Below, piece after piece: positions 34,906 to 47,451 of a DNA stretch of 64,000 nt. The notes below the pieces were generated by a model. It did no database searches. It was not told the DNA's origin and worked only from the letters and a program-made list of their open reading frames with translations. The position numbers were made by a program, and so were the translations under genes. The stretch is from Trichopria drosophilae (Eukaryota; Arthropoda; Insecta; Hymenoptera; Diapriidae). The DNA is taken from the NCBI GenBank assembly GCA_030407085.1, contig CM059582.1, positions 155,272,501 to 155,336,500 of the forward strand, in the 5' to 3' direction. Positions within the stretch are counted from its first letter, which is position 1. Each line of letters begins with the position of its first letter.

Positions 34906-37900
34906 GTCAATATGTAATCATTGCGCTAAAGTATAAAAAAAATTAATTAGCTAATAATATTTTCTGTTAATTTCAAGCATAATTTGTATTCATTACATAA
35001 TCAAACAATATTTTGAGTAAACATTTGTTTTGTAATAGCTAAATCAATAAGGTATTTTGACAAAAACGCATAGTTTATTTTTCTCTTTTTGTCGTAGTTC
35101 ATTCCCCAAAATAAATATACTTTTTGAAAGATCCATTTAACTACCATTTTTTTTCTTGTAGTGGTACACCAGTAGAAGACGTATCTAAATTTTTAGCCCT
35201 TAATAACAAGAATTAAAAGAATTATGATTTTCTTTAATGAAACAGGTCGCATTTTTCCACTTTTTTGTAATTTAACATTTTTTTTTAACATATTTAAATT
35301 TAATTTTTGGCTATACGATCGTTTAAAAAAAAATATACCAGTAAAATAATTCAGTACTTTATTTTTTAGAACGATTATTGTCGTCAGAGTCCTTTGGACA
35401 CAAGGCTGGCAAGCGTGTAATACTATAGAAGTGTGTGAATTGTAAAAAATAATGATTGACGCAACTAAATGAAATCTATTTTCTCAGATATTGTACTCTA
35501 CATATTAGAGCGAAATATTATATATTCTCGATTTCATAGAACCTCCTACATTTTCAACACGTGCCGTACGAGGCATGTGTGATTTTATCGCAGTAAATAT
35601 CGAGAAATTTGTTAATTAATGTTTTACATACACTTGCTATATATACACACTGATACGGAAGAATTGCAAAATCTGATTTAAAAATAAACCGAATTTAATA
35701 TTACGTATGTTGTCTCATGAGTCTTCATATGATGGAACAAAGGTATGTATATTTTTGGAAACCGCTTATTTTTGTATCTTTTTGAATTTGCATAATTGGT
35801 GTGTATTTTTTTTGTAACAATAAATTGTTTTTATTTTAATCAACTACGCAATAATAATATTTTTTAACGGTTCATAAACTTTCAGTCTTTCCCATAAAAC
35901 ATGCCCCGGTTAATTCTCGTACAGTCTAGTATTTGCCTAATATTGTTGAGCTCACAATAGTTTAACTTGTAATAATTATGGTTCACTTGCATGAAAAATC
36001 TTAATCACGTTCGTATTCTTTTTTTTTTCAGTGACACAATGTACCTTGCGAGTCATGTCACATGTGAGTCATGAACGAAAATATAAGGGAGAGAGAAAAT
36101 CGATTGACTAACCACATTTGGGTTTTCCAATATTTCTGCATTGCCAACCATTCCTCAGGTCAATAAACCTAGATCTCAATGATGCATTAATTGGGGAGTC
36201 ATACATGTTATGAATAAAAGTTACAGTCTTTGTTTCACACGATCGTCTGTAAATTTTCTCGCATTTTGTTAAAAAATTATAGAATAAAAACTGTCCTAAA
36301 GATGTTCAGAACATCCCGTGGCAGTGTATTTACAATTCTTGTTACAATATTAAAAAACGCATTTTTCATCACACACAGTATTTTGTGCTCTTTTTAGTAT
36401 TACTCTGAAAGTAATGTATGTTGTAAAAATAATAATTCCTCGTAGAAAGATAGGATTGCCATTATGATTTGTTAAAGTAGCATTCAATATTCTATAAGTT
36501 TGCACATAATTTATATTATATTTGTATTGCACATCACTTCAAAATTTTTCATTATTAAAGTTTTGTGTTTTAATATTCAAGAATTGATAATTAGTTCTTT
36601 ATCTAAAAAATGGATTCAATTCAAATATGATACCAATATATTATCTAAGGAAACTGGAAGATTATAACTAATATATAATAAGAATGATAAGTTGTATTGG
36701 AAAAACGCCATGCTACATATCATTTGCAATTAATGTCCGAGTCTGTCGAACACAGATAATTGTTAAAAACCTTGAATGTAATACGATAATAATATGAAAT
36801 GTGTGCACAGTATAATTGGATAATAATTTTTTTTATGATATTACTAATTTATTACAAAAATATGATGTTGTAGATCAAAATATATAAGATTTTCTTTTCA
36901 ACAATAAGATTTGAACGTTCTCAATTTCTCTTTTTTTATATTTATATATATTTTTGTTTATTTTGTTTATTTTTTATTTATATTTATCATTTTGAATAAT
37001 AGATGAATAATTACACCTCTTCAGAATTAAAATAGGATTATTTAATTCTCTTCAGAATTATTAATATCCGTAATAGATAACAAAATTAATTCAAGCAATA
37101 TTAAGAAACCTTGTTTAATTTGTTTATGATGTTATTTTAGTCATGACATTATAAAATGATTCACCAATGATACATATACTTATTTATTGCTAAAAAAGTC
37201 GTGCAAGGTCTATTGCGAAATGACTTTTAATTGTTTGATAAATCACGTGTAAAAATGACTTGTTTATTTTATTCATTCATATATTTGCTAATGTATCACC
37301 TGTTAATTTTCTTTTCTCCATGGTCAATAATTACTTCTTTATTCAAACTTGCAGTCTAGACAAGAGAAGCTATTTTTGTAAATACTTTTCATTGAAGAAT
37401 TAACTTTTATGGAAATGTATTATTTCATTGCATACGTATTATTTATTTCGGAATGAGAAGCATATTATTCACAAGAGTAAATTAGACTGTAATTGATTCT
37501 TCATTATTTTCACTGTCCATAATAGACAATGCTATTCAAACTGATAGTTATTCTAAAAATTAAACATTGTAATTTTCTGAACGAATAAACCATAAATATT
37601 ATAAGGTATAACGATCAAATAGTCTGTTAAATCATTTAATAATATGACTAAATAACCATCTTTTGAACAACTACTCAGTAAAAATGGTTAATTAGCAAAA
37701 AATAGAATGTTTTAACGCTACAATTGCAACACATAAACGTTTGGCTCATATTTCAAGTGATTGCCTCTTGGATACTGATGTACTTGCGTAGATATCCATC
37801 CTATTGCTTTTTTACACGTGTTATGAAATTATATAAGTGATATATTAATTAAAAATATCTTGGATGTACAGAATAAATAAAAACTAATTCAGAAATGTAT

Positions 37901-38490
37901 ATAATCAATAAATGATATGTGCAATAATAAAATCTTTATTGAAATAATTAAATCAATGTTATATTATTCGATTACTCCCAACTTAGTTCAATTGTAAACA
38001 ATCTCGATGTATAAACATTAAAGAGAATAACGTATATGGGCAAATCCACGAAAATTTTAGCTTTTGTGAGGCTAGGTGGTTTAAGACCTTTCCTACAAAA
38101 TATTCAGTACAAAGGCTCAATAAAGTATTAGTATATATGGTAAAATTCAGAAACAGCATCAGTTAAAGTCGATTTTGTATAATTTAAAATCTACAAAAAC
38201 CAGTGAGACTACCAATTTTATTTTGCTTTGTGCCGCTATAAATTTTTGAAGTTATTCGATGACGACTTCAATTTTTGTTTACAGCTTTACTACTATTCAA
38301 ATAGCAAAAGAAACACTCGATTTCGGGGTGTCCCTATAACTGCGAAAGAAGTAAAAAAAAGAATAATGAAATGGAGCTTCTCAAGGGATTATTTATATAA
38401 TAACTTTGTGAAGTTTTCTTTCAGCCAAAATGTTGAAGGTGGATCTTGTTGTGCACTAAAATCCCTACGAAAAGACGCTATGTAAACGTG
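34906..38490. other. Long AT-rich intergenic stretch
   Basis: No coding exon, RNA gene or repeat pair recognised. 36925-36990 is a T-rich low-complexity tract. Confidence 0.5.
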
Positions 38491-38499
38491 TGTGACCCA

Positions 38500-38955
38500 T
38501 CAGAAAAAGTTTCTCTTACTCTCGGAGCGTAAAAAGGTATTTTGCTCCCTATAACGCGGAAGCATAATAGCACCTTCTCTCCCTGCCGAGCAAAATAAAT
38601 CATTCCGAGAGCAAATAGTATATTATTCAACGAGGGAGGGTAAAATAAAGAATGTCTCAGACTGCGTGTAATATTTACCCGAGGTGTATTGTATTTATCT
38701 GAGGCATTCTTCTTTACTTCCCGCGGGAAGTATACGATTTTTCTTCATGACAGGGAGGAAAGTTGCTGTTTTCGTCCCAGTGTGATGAAAATAAGTTTAT
38801 GACACTCTTAGTGCAAAATAGCATGCTTTCGTATGAGAAAATCGCATGTGCAACAAGGGAGAATAGGTGACGTTCGACTTCACTGCGCCAGAACTTCAAA
38901 CACGATTTCGTAGGCAAACACCTATTTTGCTCCCAAGTTGCACAATGTACTATTA
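38500..38955 (-). repeat. Dispersed GC-richer repeat, copy 2 (reverse orientation)
   Basis: Read on the minus strand it matches the repeat at 46728-46905: TTGCACAA region, GAGCAAAATAGGTGTTTGCC (near 38915-38935), and GTCTGAGACATTCTTTATTT near 38650. Middle parts differ, so these are separate diverged insertions. Confidence 0.65.
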
Positions 38956-39163
38956 TAAGAGTTTGAATTATAAAATTAATAGCGCCATTTCTTAAAAAAG
39001 AATGGCTTTTCAACCAAATCAAATCGCGTGTTCATGCTGTTTTCTTATATGTTACATGTTACATGTATTGTGTAACTTGTTTAACATGTTATTTTTACTA
39101 TGCATTTTTGTTGTGAATTGGCAGATACACCATTGAACATTGCGACTAAAATTTGTTACCTTT

Positions 39164-39825
39164 AAATACATTAAAAATTGCTCTCGGTAGTATTTTACTA
39201 AACTTTTTAGTTTTGTAGTTCATAGGATTGTGAACAAAAAATCTTGGTACCAAAAGTCAAAAAAATGGACAGTTTTTTTGTTATAAATAATTGAAAATGC
39301 GAAATTCGTAGTTAGCGAAAAAACAAAAAATCAAACAAACAAAAAAACAAACAAAAAAAACAAACAAAAAAATTAAAATTTTCAGTTTTATGGATAAAAG
39401 TAGTGATGATTTAAGTTTTTTAGTTCATGAGTGCAAATACAAATTAATTGAACGGTTTTTGAAATGTTTACATAAAAAGGCAGATTCAAAATAGCGATTT
39501 AATGAAATAGTACCAAAAGTCAATACATTTTATATTATTAAATCGCTATTTTGAACCCGTTTAATTAATTCGTATTTCTACTCATGAATTAAAAAACTTA
39601 AATCATCACTACTTTTATCCAGAAAATAATCTGAAAATAATTTTCGATTACTTACTTTTTTGTTTTTTTTTGCTAACTACGAATTTCGCATTTTCAATTA
39701 TTTATAACAAAAAAACTGTCCATTTTTTTTTACTTTTGGTACTAAGATTTTTTGTTCACAATTCTATGAACTACAAAACTACAAAGTGTAGTAAAATTCT
39801 ACAGAGAGCAATTTTTAATGTATTT
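39164..39825. mobile_element. 660-bp near-palindromic foldback element
   Basis: Both halves are inverted copies of each other almost to the centre: termini AAATACATTAAAAATTGCTC and its complement, then TTTTGTTCACAAT, CTAACTACGAATTTCGCAT and AATCATCACTACTTTTATCC blocks in mirrored order. The left half holds an extra CAAA-rich microsatellite (39325-39370). No ORF of note. Typical of a foldback or long-TIR MITE; target duplication not clear. Confidence 0.75.
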
Positions 39826-40566
39826 GGCGCGGGGTCCTTTTATGTCTACCGTTGTTTATTAAATAATAATCAGAAAAATGTTTAGTGCACTAATTTTTCC
39901 TTCTGTCTTATACTACCGTGGGAGAAAAATTATAAAAAAGAAGACGTTCTATTATTTGCCATTAAATCAAAAGTTCCACGTTCTAAAGGAATTCGTAATT
40001 CCATATAATTATTGTTAGATAGGACTTAAAAACTGTCATAAAGGAAATATATTACCTATATATTGTCTATTGCATTTTCAATTTAATAGCAACTATTTAA
40101 TATTTTCAAATATATTTCACGTGTCTCATGTTAGAAAACAAATTTTTAAAATTTAACTACTTCGATCCAAAACTATAGTTCGCTCCGTTCGTGACGCGTT
40201 CGCGTTAACCACTAAACTAACCAAATAAAAAAATAACAAAATATTTTACTGTATAAATAATTTATATTATAAGTACAGATTAATATCGTTAACGGACTGA
40301 ATGTTAGTATACGCGTAGTAAACCTGAACACTTGCAATATTATGTGATGTCTGTTTTAAGCCAATGACTTAAGGTAATGAGAAGCGCGGCTTTATTCACA
40401 CTGAATTACTGGGAGCATTGACCAAAAATTATTGTAATCATGTTCCAACCTGACGAACAACTCGTTTTATGAGTGTAACAACAGCAAACGATAGGATTTT
40501 CCAAATCCGTGACACATATCAATGAACGATGGAGATTTGATTCACTACAGACGTTTCGTCGAATTA

Positions 40567-41653
40567 CACTGGGTAACAAAAAAAAGTCGATTCTTGTTCA
40601 TCTTAAAATTCTTATGTTTATTGAATCTTTAGATATCAGTGAACAAAAAAATAGGTTATAACCCTTATTTCATTCGGTCAGTTCCACGCAAATCATGCTG
40701 AAAGTGCGAAAAATTTGCTTTTTTAACATTTTTTTAATCCCTATGAGTAAAAAATGCGACGTGATACAAATTTCTAGTAGGGCTTAAATGAAAGCTTAAA
40801 ACGCGAACTTTTAAACGAAAAATCACTATTAATAGTGGGGGAACATAATTTATGAAGCATTTAAAAAAAAAAAAAAATAGTTGTGGTGACAAGAACAGAT
40901 TTTTTTTCAACTGCATGGTCTCATTTTGTTTTCGTAGTTGCTGATGATGAATTGAAAGTTAGACTTAGAAATTCAAAACGGCGGACACAATATATCTGTC
41001 TAAATTAAAAAATTACGCGACCTCGCTTGAAACTTGTTACTCCGATATTTTTGAGGTTGCTAATCCCTATTAAAAATTCAAAATGGCAGATCCAATATGG
41101 CGACCGAAATATTTGTAATTTACTCGAATTTCTCTATGATTTTTTTACCCTAGGGATTTCGATGTCTCAGATTACAAATCGAAAATTTATTTTTCGATAT
41201 AGGTGAAAATTTAGAAGAATATAGTTTTATTAACATCAATTGCACTATTACATTAAAGCTATAGTACTACTTTTATATAAAATACAACACAAAATTTGCC
41301 TTTGAAATTTGTTGCAGATACAATTATAATGCCCAGTTATTAAAATTTACAAAAACGACGATTTTAGTTCCTTCACTATTAATAGTGATTTTTTAATTTT
41401 TCGTCGAAAAGTTCATGTTTGAAGGTTTCATTTATGCTCTACTAGAAATTTGTATCACGTCGTATTTTTGACACGTAAGGATTCAAAAAATGGTAAAGAA
41501 GCTATTTTTTCACACTTTTATCTGGATTTGCATGGAACTGACCGAATGAAAACAGGTTTGTAATATCTTCTTTTTGTTCACTGAGACCTAAAGATTCAAT
41601 AAACATAAGAATGTTAAGATAACCAAGAATCGACTTTTTTTTATTACCCAGTG
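40567..41653. mobile_element. 1.09 kb long-TIR element (CACTGGGTAA ends)
   Basis: The ends CACTGGGTAACAAAAAAAAG (40567) and its complement (to 41653) begin inverted arms of about 280 bases with the blocks TCGATTCTTGTTCATCTTA, CGGTCAGTTCCACGCAAAT and TTTCTAGTAGGGCTTAAAT mirrored. The centre (40860-41370) contains AAAATGGCAGATCCAATATG and GCGACCGAAAT, a module also seen near 62865-62900. No transposase. Confidence 0.75.
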
Positions 41654-43580
41654 TTTTTTGAAGACGTCAAGGAACTGTGATTTAATGTAAATAAATCATA
41701 AATTATTTATTTTTCATTTATTCGTTGTCGCTTCTTCCTCGTATATAAAAAAAATATTAAAGAGATAAAATTTGAACCATAGAATTTAAAACTAAAAAAA
41801 TAATCCTAAGGTAATTTAGGAATGCAGAGATACTTAATTTCAATTTTCTCTTTAGTCTTTGGTAGACAAATTTTATAAATTAAATCTGTTATTCGCTTGC
41901 TAATCGGACAAATTCCAATTTTTAAATGCCAGGAGATGTCGAATAGACAAATTTTTGTTTTCATTCGTTTTATTCGAATGATAAAGAAGTCGCCATAAAT
42001 ACAGAGAAAATAAATATTTTGTCCACTTTTATTGTTTTTTTTCATACTAAGTACGCATTTTTTTAAATTTTAATAATTTTATAGTTAATTAATTAATACC
42101 CTACACTAAAAAAACGCCGGGATTATAAATAAATATAAACAACCATATTTATAACTTTTTTGGACATTTTATGTTATTGAAATATTCATATTTATTACAG
42201 TTTCATTTCTTTATTTCTGTTAGTTTACGTTTTAAAATTTATATTTCCGAATTTTGTGGAAATCCTCGTGTCTTCAGTGGCAAAATAAATTACAAGTCAC
42301 ATTCGATCATAATAATCATACTAGTTTTTAACATTGCCAAAAATTCATTGCGTATCTGTAATCGCATTTATCGTAAATATAAGTTTTTCCACTAAAAATG
42401 ATATTAAGTAGTATTATTAGTTTTATGTCTCATTACGAATTAAGCAATACTTATTTGGTTAATAATATTAATTTAGCCTTATATAAGATACTCATTTATT
42501 TATATCAGTGTAAAATCTGTAACGAATTTATTTTCAAATTTTTGTTGTTTACGTTAGATTTTTTAAGGACCTATAGTCTAATGGTTTGGATGGGTGAGTT
42601 AGGAGCCGCCTTTTTTTTTGCAGGTCCCGTTTGCCGATCTTGTTAGAGTAGGCATAATTTTTTGTATTTATTTTTGACGGTGACAGACATTAATTTACAT
42701 CCAGAGGTAATAAATCGAACGGTTAAAAATACAACAAATTGAAGGAGTGATATATAAAAAAAGTCAGATTTCTGAAAACTAAATAAACTGATAATTTTAT
42801 TTAATGCTCGTATTTACTTGCAAAATGATTTTATTGGGTTTTTATTCATTTATATCACGTAGAAATAATCCAATTTTTTGAAGATCGTATGGTCAACTAC
42901 CTACACTTTACAATCATACTTTTTAAGAGAATTACTTCATAATAAAACGGTTGATTGATTTCAAATATTATATATATAATGCTTTAATATAGTTAGATAT
43001 AGTTATATAACATTCCAAAACTTTATTTGATAATCCGACAAATAAACGAGCCTCCCTTAAATAAACGAAAAATGTAGGCTGAATTTAGAAGTAATTTTGA
43101 CTGATTTTCAAAGGTGTTTGCAGTTTGTTACATTTACTTACTTGTAACTAATAAATATTAATTTACATAAAAATAAAAATAAATTTAAAAAGTTATTATT
43201 TCTACAATTCGCCGGGCAAATAGTAGTATAGTTGAATTTGGTTGATATTTTTTCGTTAAATGTAAATAAACATTTTAATTTTTTCTTAGGTTACAGAAAC
43301 TGCATTTCGTACTTCTAATCCAGTATCAATTGCATACATTTGTCATATTTGAGAAATATTATAAATTAAATTACATTTATGATTACACATATCATTGAAT
43401 TATTTAGTCTAATTTGATTTCTTCCACAATAAATAGAACGATTTCTATCGACTGAGAAAAAGCAAAGCAATACATGAATCCAAATCAAGATTACTATTAT
43501 TTTCTAAAACAATAATTGTATTAGTTTACTGTACTAACATGGAAGTATTAAGAAGTAATAAAATTAAAATGACATAATAC
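41654..43580. other. AT-rich intergenic stretch, nothing firm
   Basis: Several short plus-strand open frames (42171-42646) have low-complexity composition and no family motif. No supported feature. Confidence 0.4.
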
Positions 43581-43583
43581 TTA

Positions 43584-43859
43584 CTCAAAAGATGTTGCGA
43601 TCGGCTTAAATTTTGCGACTGTGGAAATGTACAACTTATTAATTCGTTTATATATTCCGATATTTATATATGGTGCAGTCTGGTATTGTGTTTGTTTTGT
43701 GATAAACTGATTTCTATGAAATATTGCAATCCGTTTACGTAGGTGTAAAAATGCGTCATCGGACATTTCATCTATTGTCTCGCTTTTCTCGAACGGAACT
43801 ACTGAGAAATGCAGGAACCACGTAAGTACTGAATCCCAACATCGACTGCAGTCATTCAT
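43584..43859 (-). CDS. Possible coding exon, family unknown
   Basis: A minus-strand open frame of about 90 codons starts at an ATG (43857-43859) and runs into a strong donor (TTTTGA followed by gtaagt, near 43585). Unlike most open frames here it has a mixed composition (MNDCSRCWDSVLTWFLHFS, then EMSDDAFLHLRKRIAIFHRN, then VAKFKPIATSFE). I recognise no domain. It could be a 5' exon of an unknown gene continuing leftward, but no partner exon was found, so chance remains plausible. Confidence 0.25.
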
Positions 43860-44657
43860 ACAACTATTGAACGCAATGCTTAAAGGACGGTAATCAATTC
43901 AAATATATTCGTCATCTGTAGAAATTACGTCTCCAGTAATTATTTTTGCTTACTGTACTAGGCCGGAAGTCAGATTTCAGAATGAATAATGTTCCGAAAT
44001 TCTGGAATTCCAAAAGTCAAATGTTACGAACAGAGACCACTACGAAACGTAAAGTTACGTAATTGAAATTAACGAATTGTCATACCACATATTTTTGTAC
44101 TCATTGGTAGGGTAAAGTGCAATGTACTTCTATATTCTAAATTTAAAATCAAATTTTAATAATAGAAATTTATTAAAACGAATGATTGTGAATAGCGTTC
44201 TGTGTGGCCATAAAATCATCAAGCCAATTCGTAAATTATAAATGGGCAATCAGTACCGCAACAATGCTACATGATTTATTTATTGTTTTATTAATTTTCG
44301 AATATTTTAACATTTTATTGTCGAATATTAAAAAGATTTTGAATTGTTACTTGTAATAATACATTATTGGAATATTTTTCATTCCGAATTTCAACGACCA
44401 ATTCTGAACTATTCCTAATATTCCGATCGTATCGAATTGTTTCACTAGGTTTTATTGCAATAAATGACTAAAATAGTAAGGATTTTAACAGCAATGCTTT
44501 GCAAACATTATGGAGCAAATATTTTGAATCCTTACATACTTGTCATTTATGTTTCTGTCGGTCTGATAAAATCAATAAAATCGTTAATAATTTGTTGTTA
44601 TTTTGATCATGATATTAGACGAAATGTAGGGATAAAAAGGGCAAAAGCATTTAAAGT

Positions 44658-44765
44658 CCCTGGTAGAAAAAGAAACCCGTTTCTGGCCAGTTTTTCTGGT
44701 CTCTGTACTGTAAGTAATGGAGACCAGAAAAAATGGCCAGAAACTGGTCGTATTTTCTACCAGGG
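44658..44765. mobile_element. 108-bp palindromic MITE (CCCTGGTAGAAAA ends)
   Basis: Arms of about 48 bases: CCCTGGTAGAAAAAG, TTTCTGGCCAG and TTCTGGTCTC are mirrored by GAGACCAGAA, TGGCCAGAAA and TTTTCTACCAGGG. The plus-strand open frame over it is incidental. No clear target duplication. Confidence 0.65.
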
Positions 44766-46725
44766 GTATTTTAAAACCATTTTAAAAATCTCAAACTTTT
44801 ATAATAGGCGAATCTTAAAATATCAATGACCCAACGAAAAACGAATGTTTCTTTCTTAATGAATTAATCGTGATTGAAATCAATACATAAATGGTGTATT
44901 CGGCGATACTAATTTCTGAATTGTAATATTATAAAATTATTTTACACTTGAAAAAACATGATCTCTTAGAGCGACTTTAATGTCTTTCTCCTCTCCTGCG
45001 AAAATTAATATGAAGTGCATTTTATTACTACGTTACCGGCTCCGACAATTTTAATTATTATTATCAGATAAATTTTTTAGTACTGTAAATTTATAGTCTG
45101 TAAAGTAGAATGAGCTGAGGCTCGTACTTATGTTAGAGTAGTTTGTAGAGATTCATTCCAAATATTTAATTTTTGAGAAATGATTGTAGTAATTAGTCGG
45201 ATTATTCTTATTCTTTTTCCGAGTTAACGTAATATTAACAGATATTTAGTATGTTCGTATATGATAGTGTTCAATTTATTATGGCACCGAAAATGTATAA
45301 TTTTGTTTGTAATGAAATAAAAATGACAACCAATATTTCTGATCATGTTGAATAATTGAATTGAACGATGTATAATTTAAATGTAAGACTGCTAATCATT
45401 TTGCAATGGTACTGTAAAATATCTATAAGATTATTCTCTTATTTTGGTTAATGTAATGTAAGGCTTGTGAAAAACCGATGTAGACGTTTTCGTGTTTGAG
45501 TAAAATCAAAACATAAAGTACACGCAAAACGTGAAGAATTCAAATTAAGAAATTCAATCATGAATACTTATTTATTCATGTAAATATAAATCTTTGATAT
45601 CTCTCAGTCTCACATTAGACTCTTGGTCCTGGAATTTTTATGTTTACAAAATATCATCAATGCACATTTCAGTGTACCTTTTAGCTTCGACGATGACCGT
45701 AAAGTAATTATATAATGTGTCATTTACGTTTTGTCACGAATCATTTAACAATTATGACTAATAAATATTTAGTGGAAATGCCAATGCTGCTTCTGATAAT
45801 TACATACTAATTTGTTTACTGTATGCAGTTATATTTATTTGCCTCTATAGGTGTTGATATAACTGAATATTTATGAATGAATTTGGTTTTAAAAAAATAT
45901 AAAATATTTTTATATAATTTATGATATGCGGTTATCCATGATACTCTTGATCGCAACATTATTTCTTTTCTGAAATAATGTTTAGTTTGATATGGATTTA
46001 TAGTTACAACTTGGCGCAACTGTATTTATGTAAAATTTCGAGGTTATAATTTATACTTCTTGTCTTTAAACAATTTTATGTGATATTGTTAAAAATAACT
46101 TATCTGTATAATGTAGTTTATATCGTTCCAGCTAAATAATTGATTTAATAGAAAAATACTCAGTGGAGTTGAGCAATTGGACATACATCAGTCATATTTT
46201 AAAAAGGCATATCTTCATACAGTGCTATCTAATACAGTGAAAGCACAAGCAATTTTTTTTTGTTTTCATCTGCTGTTAATCACGAACCGGAAGGTAAAAG
46301 TTATAAATACGCATACAATTTTAAAAAATGATAGCAATTTCCATAAAATAAAATGTTATACCCAAAATTTAACAAAGTTTCTACATCAAGTTCTGCTGAA
46401 ATAAGTTATGAAAATTGTAAGCGAATTAATAATAATAATAATTAATATTATTTTTATATTAATGTTTTATGGAATATGGTATCGTTTTTTTTAATTAAAA
46501 CAAAAATTTATTAGCAAACAGTTAAAAAGTATCCCTGCATTAACCTCAAAAGGGCTGGGGGCTACTATAGTGGCTAAAAAAATAATTTTTTGATTCGAAA
46601 ATTTTTTGTGCTTGCAAAGCACAAACACCATCAACTTATTTAAAATTGTTCCCTGAATATTTTCTATGTTTTCTAGGCCTATATTCAAAATAATATTTTG
46701 CAGCACTTGGAACTATGCGAAATAG
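44766..46725. other. Intergenic stretch, nothing recognised
   Basis: AT-rich, no supported feature. A GGGTAAAGTGCAATGTA sequence at 44111, just left of this region, resembles one end of the element at 47452 but has no partner. Confidence 0.4.
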
Positions 46726-46727
46726 TG

Positions 46728-47160
46728 GATTGTGTAACTAGGGAGCAAAATAGATGTTTGCCGATTAGTGCGAGTTTGACGCCCTAGCGAAGCGAGCATG
46801 TTTTTCACCCTCGACTTCACCTCGGTTAAAAATTACACGGAGTCTGAGACACTCTTTATTTTGTCTCCCTAGGTGAGTAATATACTATTTGCGCTCAGAA
46901 TGCGAGGAACTTATTTTTTTCCCGACTTCACCGGAATGACCGCGCCAGCAACGTGGGACGAAAGTAGCCGATTCCGCCGGGGCGTCTACGCGCATGAGCA
47001 CTTCGGTTCCATTACTCCCTTGGGAAGGAAAGTGTGACGTCAGAGGGAGTAAAGAGCGTGGAAGTGGGGGCATTCCAGTGAAGTCGGGAAAAAATAACGT
47101 ACGCCTCACGGGAGGAAAGCGCACGACCCACGTGGGGGGGGGGGGGGGTGGACGAAAAGT
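46728..47160 (+). repeat. Dispersed GC-richer repeat, copy 3, with internal hairpin and G15 tract
   Basis: It starts TTGTGTAACTAGGGAGCAAA and shares motif order with the repeats at 13508 and 38500. Inside, TTATTTTTTCCCGACTTCAC with CGGAATG (46911-46938) is mirrored by CATTCCAGTGAAGTCGGGAA (47070 onward), giving a stem of about 30 bases. A run of 15 G lies at 47134-47148. Overlapping open frames on both strands here are composition effects. Confidence 0.6.
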
Positions 47161-47451
47161 ATGTCCGAATGTTCATGGATTGCAGTTGGTCTTTTGCTAC
47201 GAATATAACAAAAAAAACTGTGTTCATATTTTTCACAATTATATACATTGTAATCCTTTAAACTTGTCTTAACTCGTCCAGTTAAGCATACATTTTTCAA
47301 ATCATTGGTCCTGTCGCTTATTGCCTACTGTATTGCGGTCTATGGACCCTGTAAGTATTGACGATTGACGCAGATTGCAAATGGCACTGCATACACTACG
47401 TGCATGGTTACAGATTTCTTACGGGATTCGCAAATATGAGCATATTATATA

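Noticed and set aside
42540..42650. tRNA-like look of the sequence near 42575
   Set aside because: The TAGTCTAATGGTTTGGATGGG stretch lacks a proper B box and no cloverleaf could be formed by eye.
46885..47300. Several overlapping open frames on both strands near 47 kb
   Set aside because: All fall in the GC-rich dispersed repeat, with poly-G translated as Gly or Pro runs.
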